Positions 43,881 to 55,007 are shown, counted from the stretch's first letter. The stretch: DNA of 64,000 nt from Ariolimax columbianus (GCA_036924085.1 JAVGWX010000025.1:32788502-32852501), one strand, 5' to 3'. Notes: a model not told the origin generated them from the sequence alone. Translations and numbers: made by a program.

Positions 43881-44139
43881 GCGAATGCTAGACCCCATGC
43901 ACAACTCTCTTTAGCCACATTTAACTGCACGCATGGAGGTCCTAATCTTTTCTTGCATGTAAGAAGCCACGGAAGCTACAGTATTTTGTCCTGACAAGGG
44001 AAGTCCCCCTGTCGGGGATGAAGTGTTGGAGGCTTCTTGTAAGTTTTACAGCTTCTTATGAGGTTCTTCGTTAATCCTCAGATCAAGCCACTGTTTCTCT
44101 TACAAAGGACAATTGTTTGTAAGGCTGATTTATCTCCAT
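43880..44139. other. Dispersed-repeat fragment
   Basis: CCCCATGCACAACTCTCTTT and GCATGGAGGTCCTA resemble 5615-5670. Nature unknown. Confidence 0.4.
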
Positions 44140-44559
44140 ACAGCTTTTAGCTTAACTTCTTTATACTGGTCTAGAAAGCTCTGCAGAGTCTGTATACAAC
44201 CATTTTCTTCTGCACAGTTTGAACTAAAATTACTATGTGAATCCAATATATTTTTAAATACATTAACTGACTCTGCCCTTCCCCCACTATTTCCTGTGAC
44301 AATACATTTCATGCATTCACCACATTTTGGCTAAAAACGTATTTCCTAATAACTATTTCCTCACTTCAATTAATGCGTCCTATTGTTCTTCGCCACCTAT
44401 TACGCGTAATTTTAACCTCATAAACCATCTTTGATGAGATACTCTATAAAATACCTTTGAAAAATACAGCTAAATATCCACTGGTTCCCCTCCATCAATC
44501 ACTTTGGTAACCTTTTCAGTGAATGCTAATAGATTTGCTAAGCACGATCTCCCCTTATT

Positions 44560-44570
44560 AAACCCATGCT
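44560..44570. repeat. Target-site duplication, left copy
   Basis: AAACCCATGCT, identical to 44929-44939. Confidence 0.92.
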
Positions 44571-44928
44571 AAGGATCAAGATGCTGAGCAGCGCATGAGT
44601 TGCAGTGGTCAGCGACCCATAGCTGACTGCTAGCGTCAGGGCCAGCGAACCATAGCTGCCAAGACCCTTCTATACCTCCACGCGGTGATCCTGGATAACA
44701 GGCTGCAGCAGGGCAGACTGGCTAAGGAGAAGGGATCGAAGAGGGAATGCTAACCCGGTACTCAAAAAATGCTTGCTGAAGTCGGATGTGTTGGACCGAA
44801 AGGTGCAAATATCGCAGCCAAGCTGTAAACTATGACACAACGCATTCCGTTCTCTGGACTACATTCTGCTACACAAGCCCTTTCAGGGTTTGGTAGTGGG
44901 AGATGGAAAACGATCGAAGAAGAAGAAG
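44571..44928 (+). mobile_element. SINE B, full length, nested in CR1-like LINE
   Basis: About 358 bp, colinear with 22657-23012 from GATGCTGAGCAGCGCATGAG to GATCGAAGAAGAAG. Bracketed by a perfect 11-bp TSD. Confidence 0.93.
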
Positions 44929-44939
44929 AAACCCATGCT
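44929..44939. repeat. Target-site duplication, right copy
   Basis: AAACCCATGCT, identical to 44560-44570; overlaps the final A bases of the SINE tail. Confidence 0.92.
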
Positions 44940-45065
44940 GACTGTTTCTGATTAGATTAAAGTTGTCCAAGTGTATTATAATGTTTTCTTTGACTAAAAT
45001 CTTACAAACTACGCTCATTTAACTCAATCGGTCTTTAAATAGCTAGATCTGATTTTTTTGGGCCA

Positions 45066-45354
45066 TTTTGGAACTACTTTCTAATCACCAAGCTAAGCGA
45101 TTCGGAGTTCCCAGGATGCAACACCAATGAGAAAGCTGTTCAAAGAGTCTTTTTCATGGCTGCTTCTGTTCTTCCGTCGCGCGCTTGCCTGTCATGAGCG
45201 CACTGCACCGTGTAACAACTGCTTAGAGAGGCGTTTATCAGGCTTGTGAAGAACATGCCTAGTCAATATGATCTGGGTTCCCTACAGCAGCTTAAGGATG
45301 TCACACAACCTCGTCCTGGTGAGGGCCAGCCTTCAGAGACAGTGGGAAAAAATG
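45066..45354. other. Unassigned spacer
   Basis: Nothing recognised. Confidence 0.4.
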
Positions 45355-45560
45355 TAAAAGTTGATTAAGGTTGAGTTTAATCAAGATTTTTAAATGGGTA
45401 TGGTCAGATACCGCAACGAGACGAGAACACAAACAAAACCTACTTTACGACCAATAGGCCTACATCGGGGACAACAATACTGAACTAACAAATCAACATA
45501 TAAGGAAAAAATGGGCAACTTATCTGATCATGGACCCAGTCTGTCTAAGCGACCGGTTGG
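45355..45560 (+). mobile_element. Dispersed repeat with hammerhead-like motif, second copy
   Basis: GATTAAGGTTGAGTTTAATC, GGTATGGTCAGATACCGCAA, CGACCAATAGGCCTACATCG; reverse-complement match to 16690-16890. Confidence 0.6.
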
Positions 45561-45784
45561 GCCAGATGCTAGACTGGACTATAGAGACAGCCTACGTGAA
45601 AATGGTTGAGATTTCTGACATATCTTCTATGAACTGTCCATGTTTCGCACGCGAACAGAAGGGAACAGATTGTGACTATAAGAATTGATAAGTAAATCAT
45701 AGAAAATAAACAGATCAAAGGGGAGTGCTCTTTCCCTGAACTGTTCTCTCTGTACAGCGAGTTTACCTTGAGAGACGTAGAGAC

Positions 45785-46575
45785 AATTCCAGGAATATCA
45801 ATTGGCGGACAGGATATAAACAGATGATACTGTATTGATAGCGCAGAATGAAACCGACTTGCAGGAAATGGTAGACATGGTAGATAAGCAAAGTGAAAAC
45901 AAAGGCCTCAGCTTAAATAACAATAAATCGGAAGTGACGAAGAAACCAGAATCTTCAAAATGGCGCGTCAAATCGAAGGGGCCGAATTGAGACAAGTTAG
46001 CACGTTTAAACACCTGGGCACATACACAAGATCAGATGGAAGATGCAATTAGGAAATAAAATGCAGAATAGCCCAAGCAAAATCGATCTTCCAGCAGATG
46101 AAAGGAATCGTGCGCAACAAAACCTTGTCAATCCTTGGATGCTGGGTGTAACCAGTATTGACACATGGCTGTGAATCATGGACAATCAGCAAGCAAGTAC
46201 TTAGATCGTTGGAAGCAACGGAGATGTGGTTTTACAGAATGATGCTGCAACTCCATGGACTTCAAAGAGGACAAATGATACAGTACTCGAGGAGGTACAG
46301 ACACGAAGACAACTTATTGCATGGATCAGAACAAGACAGTCATTCTTTTTGGGACGTGCTATGAGAAGAAGCGGCTTGGTGCACGTTATGACAACGGAAA
46401 CGATAGCAGGAAAAGGAGACAGAGAAAGGCAATGAGAGAAGATGTTGGATAGCCGGAGAGAGTGGCACGGGAAACAATCAACAACAAAGTTGTTAAACGA
46501 CACGTGATAGTAGTGCATGGATGTCCATGATCACTAACGCAAACAAACCGACAAGGCACCTGTTGATGATGATGA
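45785..46575 (+). pseudogene. F5 LINE, RT palm to 3' end
   Basis: Starts at the palm: TDDTVLIAQNETDLQEMVDM (DD retained, preceding residues altered), GLSLNNNKSEV, then shifted frames: ELRQVSTFKHLGTYTRSDG, RIAQAKSIFQQMKGIVRNKT, LTHGCESWTISKQVLRSLEA and TEMWFYRMMLQLH, and a basic C-terminal tail in which GACAGAGAAAGGCAATGAGA lies. The 3' UTR ends GGCACCTGTTGATGATGATG, a (GAT)n tail. Several frameshifts and stops. This copy is the unamplified reference for the arrays at 24415-25450. Confidence 0.82.
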
Positions 46576-47334
46576 TAGAATGATGATGTATCATAATATT
46601 TCATTGATCAGATACTTTAAAAAAAACAACCCATTTTTGTATACAATTGAATTTAATAGGTTACTGATTGTGGATTTCCCTTTATCATTTATGAATGGGT
46701 ATATCATTTAAGGAACACTAAAACCAGTATCAAATATGGCGGAACAGAATCACTGGACTGGTTTGTGGGAAGGGGCATGTCAATAGTAACTAATATTTGT
46801 AGATGACCAGAATCTGTCATAATCCGGTCTACTTTATCATTAATACTGGTGTATCATTGCCCTGGACTTTCCCACGACAAATGGCGCGTAGAATGTAGAC
46901 AAAGCCAGGTGTTTCCTATGACCATATCACGTGTTTGTGCCTATTCTTTCAGCGATTCATCCTTTTCTCACGGTCCGTATCTACCAATCGCGCCTTTCAC
47001 CCCGTCAGTGCCGACTTTCCCTGTTCCCATTTCCAACCCCGTCAGTACTGCGCTGAGCCTGCCATTTCTAGTTTGTGTTAAAATGTGTCAAGCAAGGCAT
47101 TCTCAGAATTGTCCAAATGGACTATCAATTATGAAAACTAATATGAACCACCAGCATATAGTCCGTAGTCTTGTTACCATCGTGTCCGTTTCTTCGGCTG
47201 ACGCTAGGAGCAGACTTACTCCTGCCATCCAAAACTCCATAGTAACGGTGTCAAAGGTTAAGGGTCAAGCTAAATGTAGTGCTCTTTTTTATGGTTTCGT
47301 TTTCAAGAAAAAGTATAAAAACTGGCTACCTCCA
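46576..47334. other. Unassigned region
   Basis: An open frame from 46849 continues into the next array; no motif recognised and the array part is artefact. Confidence 0.4.
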
Positions 47335-48455
47335 CCTCCCAACAGAACTAATCACCACACAAAAGAAATGGTCACCACCACACAAAAGAACTGGTCACCT
47401 CCACCACACAAAAGAACTGGTCACCTCCTCCTTACAAAAGAACTGTCACCTCCACCTTACAAAAGAACTGGTCACCTCCACCACCACATAAAAGAACTGG
47501 TCACCTCCACCACCACACAAAAGAACTGGTCACCCCCACCCCACAAAAGAACTGGTCCCCTCCATCTTACACAAGAACAGGTCACCTCACAAAAGAACTA
47601 GTCAACGCATCACAAACGAACTGATCACCACCTCATACAAGAACTGGTCACATCCCCCACCTAAACCACACAGAAGTACTGGTCACCTCCACCACCTCCA
47701 CCACACAGAAGAATTGGTGACCTCTACCACCTCCACCATACATAAGAACTGGTCACCCCCACCACACAAAAGAACTGGTTACCTCCACCACCTTCACCAC
47801 ACAAAAGAATTGGTCACCTCCACCACCTCCACCACACAAAAGAATTGGTCACCTCCACCACCTCCACCACACATAAGAACTGGTCACCCCCACCACACAA
47901 AAGAACTGGTTACCTCCACCACCTCCACCACACAAAAGAACTGGTCACCTCCACCACCTCCACCCCACAGAAGAACTGATCACCCCCACCACACAGAAGA
48001 ACTGGTCACCACCACCACACAGATGAACTGGTCACCCCCACCACACAAAAGAACTGGTTACCTCCACCACCTCCACCAAACAAAAGAACTGGTCACCTCC
48101 ACCACCTCCACCACACAGAAGAACTGGTCACACCCACCAAACAAAAGAACTGGTCACCTCCACCCCTCCACCACACAGAAGAACTGGTCACCCCCACCAC
48201 ACAAAAGAACTGGTCACCTCCACCACCTCCCCCACACAGAAGAACTGGTCACCCCCACCACACAAAAGAACTGGTCACCTCCACCACCTCCCCCACACAG
48301 AAGAACTGGTCACCCCCACCACACAAAAGAACTGGTCACCTCCACCACACAGAAGAACTGGTCACCACCACCACACAGAAGAACTGGTCACACCCACCAC
48401 ACAAAAAGAACTGGTTACCTCCACCACCTCCACCACACAGAAGAACTGGTCACCC
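47335..48455. repeat. AAAGAACTGGTCACC/CCACC tandem repeat, about 1.1 kb
   Basis: Core AAAAGAACTGGTCACCTCCA with variable CCACCACCT spacers, giving units of about 27-40 bp. All frames on one strand are Pro/Thr/His-rich and open; not coding. Confidence 0.93.
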
Positions 48456-48764
48456 TGTCAGACAAAAGCTGATAAATCATACTCCGTCTTACAATATTTC
48501 ATCACTGAACAACTGAGATATTCAACCCAAAATCCACACTCTTGTAACCGAGAGAGCAGACAAAAATGACATTTATCTGTTGTATCACTGCATGACGGGG
48601 GGGGGGGGGGGGGCGGAGGGTGGAGCTACAGGGCTGGATTTTCATTACCATCATAATTTTTCGCATTTTCGACTGACAATGGTGCTTGTGTGTGGAAATC
48701 CTGCAGCCGGGAACAAATTCTACTTTTTTGTCCATCTCCGATTGGACTAGACAGCTCGATCTCA
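48456..48764. other. Unassigned spacer with poly-G tract
   Basis: Long G run at about 48598-48613; otherwise nothing. Confidence 0.4.
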
Positions 48765-48816
48765 CCTCTCTTGAGACCAGAGGACGCTTGAAACTTGCGT
48801 GATTCGAATATGATAT

Positions 48817-49452
48817 CATGAAAGCCATATAGTCCTGCTTACAGATGCCTTGGCCGTAGTCAAAGCGCTAAAAAGCCAGAAAAATACTGAACTTAATGAT
48901 TTAAGAGCAGTACTCTGTCAACTATGCCAGCAGTCCGCACCAAAAATGGTAGTGGTACAGTGGGTCCCATCCCACTGCAACATCCAAGGCAACGATGAGG
49001 CAGACAGACTGGCAAAAGAAGGTGCAAGACTACCACAACCAGATTCTAGTGTGACCTACGAAGAGTCAAAAAGGCTAATTAGAGCTAGATACATGACCAA
49101 ATGGGAAACAGAACATACTGGCTACACAAAAAAAGGATGCCTATTACCAGCCGAAGAGAAGAGAGCAGGTTATGGTCTTCAGACTTCGCACAGGCCACAA
49201 TAGACTGAGGTACCACCTATTCAACAAATTGAAGATAGGTGGCACCGACGAATGCCCGTGTTGTACAGGTAAAATGACCGCTGAGCATTTTCTGCAAAAC
49301 TGCCCGACATACGAGGATCAGAGAGAGCAGATGTGGTCATCACCAGTGACAACACTAGACAAGCTCTATGACAATGTCGACAGCCTCAGGATGACCGCTG
49401 CTTTGTTCGAAAAAATTAAGGTTGACGTCTGACAGCGTACGATGAAGAAGAA
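48817..49452 (+). mobile_element. I-like LINE, 5'-truncated
   Basis: Starts in RNase H (ESHIVLLTDALAVVKAL region) and ends GACAGCGTACGATGAAGAAG. Flanks ATGATATC (48809-48816) and ATAATATC (about 49464-49471) are a possible 8-bp TSD with one mismatch. Confidence 0.85.
48822..49432 (+). pseudogene. RNase H end and knuckle of the I-like ORF, one frameshift
   Basis: VVKALKSQKNTELNDLRAVL, VVQWVPSHCNIQGNDEADRL and WETEHTGYTKK in one frame; an extra A in the run at about 49128-49134 and further indels shift it to VFRLRTGHNRLRYHLFNKLK and the knuckle ECPCCTGKMTAEHFLQNC (a G-to-C change inside the knuckle), ending LFEKIKVDV at 49430-49432. Confidence 0.88.
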
Positions 49453-49554
49453 GAGGAAAAACATAATATCGTAATCACACTTTCGCTCGGTTCTTGAGTG
49501 GCGAACTCTTTACCTCTCAGCTATTGAGAAAAAAAAACATGAAAGAAACTAATA

Positions 49555-49695
49555 ACAGTTGATTAAGGTTGAGCTTAATCAAAATTTAAAAATGGTAATG
49601 GTCAGATACCGCACCGAGACGAGAACACAAACAAAACCTACGTTACGACCAATAGGCCTTCATCGGGGACAACAACACTGAATTAACTGCGACCC
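49555..49695 (+). mobile_element. Dispersed repeat with hammerhead-like motif, third copy
   Basis: GATTAAGGTTGAGCTTAATC, GTAATGGTCAGATACCGCAC and CGACCAATAGGCCTTCATCG. Confidence 0.6.
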
Positions 49696-49754
49696 TCCGA
49701 CTACAATGACCCTTTCTATTCACATTTCAAAGGCAATCATCGTCTTCTCCAACT

Positions 49755-50575
49755 TTTCCTTCAATGTCAATGTTTCTACGTGATAGGGAAGAGCGCAGAA
49801 GTTTGGATAAACTATGCATATGTTAAAAGCTATGTTATAAAATATGTTAAAGAGATAAACGCTGGAAAGACAAAACTAATGACAAACAACGCTACGGGCT
49901 TCAACAGCAAGATAAAAGCTAACGGTCAGGAACTCAAAGTGGTTGACCGTTTTAAATATCTTGGGTCGATTGTCAGTGATGAAGGATCAAAATGTGAGGT
50001 ATTTGCCAGAATAGCACAGACAATAGCGGCGCTTGCACGGCTTAACAAAATCTGGCAAGATAAACGGTTAGCACTACCCACGAAAATCAGATTAATGCGT
50101 ACACTGGTCCTGTCAATATTTCTCTATGCGTGTGAGACATGGACAGTTACAGCTGACCTTCAACGAAGGATACAGGCCTTGGAGATGAGATGTTTCCGAA
50201 AACTTTTAAACGTCACGTACAAAGATCGAGTTACAAACGAGGAAATCCTAAATAGAATTACAACGGCAATAGGGCCTTTCGAAGATCTCTTGGCAACTGT
50301 CAAAAGAAGGAAACTCACTTGGTACGGTCACATATCGAGATCAAATGGTCTTGCAAACACAATCCTACACAAGAAGGTGCATGGCAGACGACGAAGAGGC
50401 CGGCCCAAAAAGAGATGGGAGGACAACATTAAAGAATGGACCAGTCTCCGACCAGAAGAGTCACAGGCAGCGGCATCTAACAGAGAGGGATGGCGTGGAG
50501 TTGTGAGGATGTCTTCATGTGTGCCCCAACGACCTCACCGGTTACAGGATGACCTGACCTGACCTGATGTTAAAC
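49755..50575 (+). pseudogene. F3 non-LTR retrotransposon RT, C-terminal half
   Basis: 5'-truncated after the catalytic loop: INAGKTKLMTNN (palm, K..K..L), VVDRFKYLGSIVSDEGSK, LARLNKIWQDKRLALPTKIR, LYACETWTVTADLQRRIQAL, CFRKLLNVTYKDRVTNEEI, LTWYGHISRSNGLA, HGRRRRGRPKKRWEDNIKEW, ending QRPHRLQDDLT at about 50560 with the repetitive end GACCTGACCTGACCTGATG. The open stretch from about 49850 to the end is unbroken, so a young copy, but without fingers or catalytic Asp residues. A decayed relative is at 4140-4373. Confidence 0.88.
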
Positions 50576-51532
50576 TGATTGACACAGCAGTACACGAGCC
50601 TGGCCGGACAGTGAAAAAGGTATTTAACTGAGAAATCGTTAAATGGCTCCTCGTGGTCGGAGGCCGGATACCAAATGACGCACAAACGGGATAAATGGCC
50701 AGGAGGGCGTAAAATGTGGGGGGGGGGGGGGGGGGAAGAGAATATGCCGATAGCGCCCAAATTCGCAAAAAGCAAACACTGATATGGGTCGAGAGAAAAG
50801 AGAAAGATGGACAGATGGAGGCAGGGATGAGATGAGGATTGAGAAAATGTATGGAGAATCTTGATGCTATGTGGCTAGAGGCAGTGCATGCAGGAGATCC
50901 CTTTGTTCTTAAGGACGAATAGATGAGGATTGTCAGAAAGGTCAGACACTCTGTATGTGATACACATATCTTGAGTATTTTTCCGGTGCCACGGGCTTTT
51001 GAAGTGGTTCGTCATCGGAGAACCGGTATGTATATAGATGTCATTAAGGTGTTGCCGGAAACGTGTCCACAGATCTATACCATTCTCCTCAATGTATATC
51101 ATGCATCAGAAATCGAAAGAGAGAAACAGTTAATTACCCAAAGCACTCTATGTCTGGGTACCAGGTACAGTGCACACGACGAATTTAAAGGAAGTTTCTT
51201 ACAGTCAACACAGCTCATACAGACTCCCAGAAATAATCACATGGAAAGATGGAATGAGCTGACGCAGGCCGCCTGGATTGATCTCTGGGGGCCTGTACAT
51301 GTACGCCACTTACCTTGCGTAACATGGAAGTCACTGAATATGTTTTGAACTGGCGTATCACGATGCAGGAAGACCTTCAAGAGATGGGCATACAGGCATG
51401 ACAGGACACGCGATTGTGGAGCAACACAAGACCCAGACGACCTGATGATCCGCGCAAACCTGGATTATGGATGACGTGTTGGCAAGGAATGACATAGGAA
51501 TCCACGGTGTCGAACATTGAAAACATGATATG
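50576..51532. other. Unassigned region with one 141-codon open frame
   Basis: 50923-51348 (plus) is open but shows no domain I recognise; a minus-strand frame overlaps it. A G run lies at about 50718-50735. I do not call a gene. Confidence 0.3.
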
Positions 51533-53160
51533 GGGATTCAGTGGTCTCAAGGTGCCCGCCTCAGGTGGGGGGCTCAGTGGTCTCAAGGTGTCCGCCTCGG
51601 GTGGGGGGCTTATTGGTCTCGAGGTAAGGTGTCCGCCTCAGGTGGGGGGGGGGGGGGGCTTATTGGTCTCGAGGTAAGGTGTCCGCCTCGGGTGGTGGAC
51701 TTATTGGTCTCGAGGTAAGGTGTCCGCCTCGGGTGGTGGACTTATTGGTCTCGAGGTAAGGTGTCCGCCACGGGTGGTGGACTTATTGGTCTCGAGGTAA
51801 GGTGTCCGCCTCGGGTGGTGGACTTATTGGTCTCGAGGTAAGGTGTCCGCCTCGGGTGGGGGACTCAATGGTCTCGAGGTAAGGTGTCCGACTCGGGTGG
51901 GGGACTCAATGGTCTCGAGGTAAGGTGTCCGACTTGGGTGGGGGACTCAGTGGTATCAAGGTAAGGTGTCCGCCTCGGGTTCGGGATTCAGTAGTCTCGA
52001 GGTAAGGTGTCCGCCTCAGGTGGTGGACTTATTGGTCTCGAGGTAAGGTGTCCAACTCGGGTGGGGGACTCAATGGTCTCGAGGTAAGGTGTCCGACTTG
52101 GGTGGGGGACTCAGTGGTATCAAGGTAAGGTGTCCGCCTCGGGTGGGGGACTCAGTGGTCTCGAGGTAAGGTGTCCGCCTCGGGTGGTGGACTTATTGGT
52201 CTCGAGGTAAGGTGTCCGACTCGAGTGGGGGACTCAATGGTCTCGAGGTAAGGTGTCCGACTTGGGTGGGGGACTCAGTGGTATCAAGGTAAGGTGTCCG
52301 CCTCGGGTGGGGGACTCAGTAGTCTCGAGGTAAGGTGTCCGCCTCGGGTGGTGGACTTATTGGTCTCGAGGTAAGGTGTCCGACTTGGGTGGGGGACTCA
52401 GTGGTATCAAGGTAAGGTGTCCGCCTCGGGTGGGGGACTCAGTGGTCTCGAGGTAAGGTGTCCGCCTCAGGTGGTGGACTTATTGGTCTCGAGATAAGGT
52501 GTCCGCCTCGGGTGGGGGACTCAGTGGTCTAGAGGTAAGGTGTCCGCCTCGGGTGGTGGACTTATTGGTCTCGAGGTAAGGTGTCCGCCTCGGGTGGGGG
52601 ACTCAGTGGTCTCGAGGTAAGGTGTCCTCCTCGGGTGGGGGACTCAGTGGTCTCGAGGTAAGGTTTCCGCCTCGGGGGGTGGACTTATTGGTCTCGAGGT
52701 AAGGTGTCCGCCTCGAGTGGGGGACTCAGTGGTCTCGAGGTAAGGTGTCCGCCTCGGGTGGGGGACTCAGTGGTCTCGAGGTAAGTTGTCCGCCTCGGGT
52801 GGGGTGGGGGAAACTCAGTGGTCTCCAGTTAAGGTGTCCGCCTCGGGTGGGGGACTCAGTGGTCTCGAGGTAAGGTGTCCGCCTCGAGTGGGGGACTCAG
52901 TGGTCTCGAGGTAAGGTGTCCGCCTCGGGTGGGGGACTCAGTGGTCTCGAGGTAAGTTGTCCGCCTCGGGTGGGGTGGGGGAAACTCAGTGGTCTCCAGT
53001 TAAGGTGTCCGCCTCGGGTGGGGGACTCAGTGGTCTCGAGGTAAGGTGTCTGCCTCGGGTGGGGTGGGGGACACTCAGTGGTCTCGAGGTAAGGTGTCCG
53101 CCTCGGGTGGGGTGGGAGGAACTCAGTGGTCTCCAGGTAAGGTGTTCGCCTCGGGTGCCA
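51533..53160 (+). repeat. 41-bp satellite made of a SINE pol III A-box, about 38 copies
   Basis: CTCGAGGTAAGGTGTCCGCC plus TCGGGTGGGGGACTCAGTGG at a 41-bp period (e.g. 51669, 51710, 51751). The last unit continues without a break into a tRNA-like head at 53120-53185 with a B-box, so the unit is the tRNA 5' half (A-box, D-arm, anticodon side). Two end types, GGACTCAGTGG and GGACTTATTGG, alternate in blocks. Confidence 0.95.
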
Positions 53161-53380
53161 AAGATCGCGGGTTCGAATCACGGTGTAGATCATGATTTTT
53201 TTTCACTAGGGCTTTCTGACAAAAATGCCCCTGATCTCTGGGTAGTGTGATCGGACTCATGTGCTAAGTGTCAAGCACTTTTAAAAATCCCTTGGCAGTT
53301 GGAAATCGAAAAGAGTAGGCTTAACGGCCGCTGTCAGGACAAATCCAAGTTTAAAATCTACCCAAGTTATTTGTACCTTT
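53110..53380 (+). mobile_element. SINE D, tRNA-headed, parent of the 41-bp satellite
   Basis: A-box side AGTGGTCTCCAGGTAAGGTG, anticodon side TTCGCCTCGGGTGCC, B-box CGGGTTCGAATCACGG (53169-53184). The body follows: GATCGGACTCATGTGCTAAG, TCCCTTGGCAGTTGGAAATC. Confidence 0.75.
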
Positions 53381-53389
53381 CTCCAGGTG

Positions 53390-53495
53390 GTTTGTTATGG
53401 GCAGCTATAGGTGGCGCCTAACTGGCTACGGGTCTACATAGCTCTAGTGTTTGAGCCTATTAAGATGGACTCTCTCATCAGTTAAACCTTCTCCA
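53390..53495. other. Dispersed repeat shared with 13985-14090
   Basis: GGTTTGTTATGGGCAGC, GGTGGCGCCTAACTGGCTAC and GGGTCTACATAGCTCTAG match the earlier copy. Confidence 0.65.
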
Positions 53496-53497
53496 AA

Positions 53498-53570
53498 AAA
53501 CTGGTTGTGTGCAGACTCTGTAGAGTCTTCTAAACCAGTAAAAAGACATTAAGTCAAGTTACGATGTTTG
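53498..53570 (+). mobile_element. CR1-like LINE, 3' tail only
   Basis: CTGGTTGTGTGCAGACTCTG, TCTTCTAAACCAGTAAAAAG, ACATTAAGTCAAGTTA. Confidence 0.8.
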
Positions 53571-54014
53571 GCGTGGTGTCCTGGACAGGGGAAGTAAGTA
53601 GAAACGCTATACACTAATGACGTGTGTATCATCTGATCAGAGGATTCCTTCTCTTTGAATGTTCATTCGTGACCAAGGTGGGGAAATCTGCCATCCTCTT
53701 GTTGGTTTGTTTGTTTGTTTTGGAGGCGGATCAGCTGAAACAAGCACGGGCATTGACAGTCACAATAAACAACACAAATCATTGTATAAACAGAATCGTG
53801 TATTAGTGATCACACTGTTGTTGTTGTTGTTGTTGTTGTTCAAAGATGCGCGTTCTGAGTTCAGTGTTGACGTTTCTTTGTAGCGGGTTACAGAGGCTCT
53901 GCTTATATTCCGAGGCGTAATTGCGAACAAAAACATAAGTCCTCCTAGCTGTAGTGCAATGCAAAGCTTCACAGAAGGCCCATCTCTATGGAAATTACAG
54001 TATGTATCCCCAAT
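53571..54014. other. Unassigned region with (GTT)n
   Basis: (TTG)n microsatellite at 53816-53840; nothing else recognised. Confidence 0.5.
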
Positions 54015-54350
54015 TCGTTCGCCCGAGTGCTGAGACAGCATGTTCTCTGGATCACGTAAGAGGATACGAGGTAGGGGTCTTGGAGTGCTGAGAGCCTCAG
54101 GATCACGTAAGAGGACACGAGGTGGGGGTCTTGGAGTGCTGGGACAGCATGTTCTCTGGATCACGTAAGAGGATACGAGGTAGGGGTCTTGGAGTGCTGA
54201 GAGCCTCAGGATCACGTAAGAGGACACGAGGTGGGGGTCTTGGAGTGCTGGGACAGCATGTTCTCTGGATCACGTAAGAGGATATCAGGTGGGGGTCTTG
54301 GAGTGCTGAGAGCCTCAGCATCACGTAAGAGGATACGAGGTGGGGGTCTT
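54015..54350. repeat. 111-bp dimeric tandem repeat, 3 copies
   Basis: Alternating 59-bp (GGGACAGCATGTTCTCTGGA) and 52-bp (GAGAGCCTCAGGATCACG) units, both sharing GTCTTGGAGTGCTG. Confidence 0.9.
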
Positions 54351-54585
54351 GATCAGCATGTTTCATCTAACTGAAAAACTTCATTATATTGATTTAGAAG
54401 ACTTCGCAGAGTCTGTATACCAGTTTATTCCACTCCATCGATACTAACAAAAACTTAGTATCATTTTTATTTTTGAATGCATTAACTGACCTTACATCCG
54501 ACATATTATGTGGCAATGCATTCCATATATTCACCACTCTATGACTAAACAAATATTTCCTAATATAAAATTTGGGCCTGCCTTT

Positions 54586-54597
54586 AAACAATTTGTA
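54586..54597. repeat. Target-site duplication, left copy
   Basis: AAACAATTTGTA, identical to 54996-55007. Confidence 0.9.
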
Positions 54598-54995
54598 ATC
54601 ACATATAATGAGGCCAAGGCCATATTTAAAGCCAACTTCTGGGTAAAATGGGCTGATCAACACCTCAACTTCCAAAAAGAAGACAGCTACTATAAATTAA
54701 CTAGAGAAGAGCAAGTCATCATCTTCAGACTGAGAACTGGGCATAACAGACTCAAGGGTCATCTTTACAACAAAATGAGGATTGGGACAGATGACATGTG
54801 CCCATGTGGGAAGCATACCATGACCCTGGAACACATCCTACAAAGCTGCACGCTCACGCAGGAAAAGAGAGAACAATACTGGCCTCGTGAGACAGATATG
54901 AGACAAGCTGTATGGAGATGAAACAGCCTTACAAACAACGCTGTCCTTTGTAAGAGAAACCGGAACCTTGATCTGAGGACGAACGAAGAAGGAGA
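54598..54995 (+). mobile_element. I-like LINE (second sublineage), 3' fragment, TSD-flanked
   Basis: ITYNEAKAIFKANFWVKWAD, KEDSYYKLTREEQVIIFRLR, TGHNRLKGHLYNKMRIG and knuckle CPCGKHTMTLEHILQSC; ends GATCTGAGGACGAACGAAGA. Bracketed by a perfect 12-bp TSD in the CR1-like sequence. One frameshift near 54920. Confidence 0.92.
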
Positions 54996-55007
54996 AAACA
55001 ATTTGTA
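54996..55007. repeat. Target-site duplication, right copy
   Basis: AAACAATTTGTA. Confidence 0.9.

Larger units (their letters stand above)
44140..45065 (-). mobile_element. CR1-like LINE, minus, internally deleted, with nested SINE B
   Basis: The minus strand ends in the shared 3' tail (44150-44200, plus strand CTTCTTTATACTGGTCTAGA). C-terminus: VRKYVFSQ-like text and GRAESVNVFKNILDSHS. RT segment TEKVTKVIDGGEPVDI and FSKVFYRVSHQRW (motif A region with its Asp lost) at about 44430-44530. The central palm is missing between these, near 44390. SINE B interrupts it at 44571. Confidence 0.75.
48765..49525 (-). mobile_element. SINE E, minus, split by an I-like LINE
   Basis: Left part 48765-48815 (CTTGAGACCAGAGGACGCTT, GAAACTTGCGTGATTCGAAT, the B-box side) and right part 49470-49525, whose reverse complement GCTGAGAGGTAAAGAGTTCG and CCACTCAAGAACC is the tRNA-like A-box side. 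Together they make one SINE E head like 16965-17115. Confidence 0.65.

Noticed and set aside
47335..48472. Pro/Thr/His-rich open frames resembling a mucin or proline-rich protein
   Set aside because: Open in several frames because of a simple AAAGAACTGG/CCACC array; no start context, signal peptide or splice support.
50923..51348. 141-codon plus-strand open frame
   Set aside because: No motif, overlapped by an opposite-strand frame, and flanked by repeats; could be decayed transposon but I cannot show it.
53120..53190. tRNA gene at the end of the 41-bp satellite
   Set aside because: tRNA-like head only; acceptor ends do not pair convincingly and a SINE body follows.
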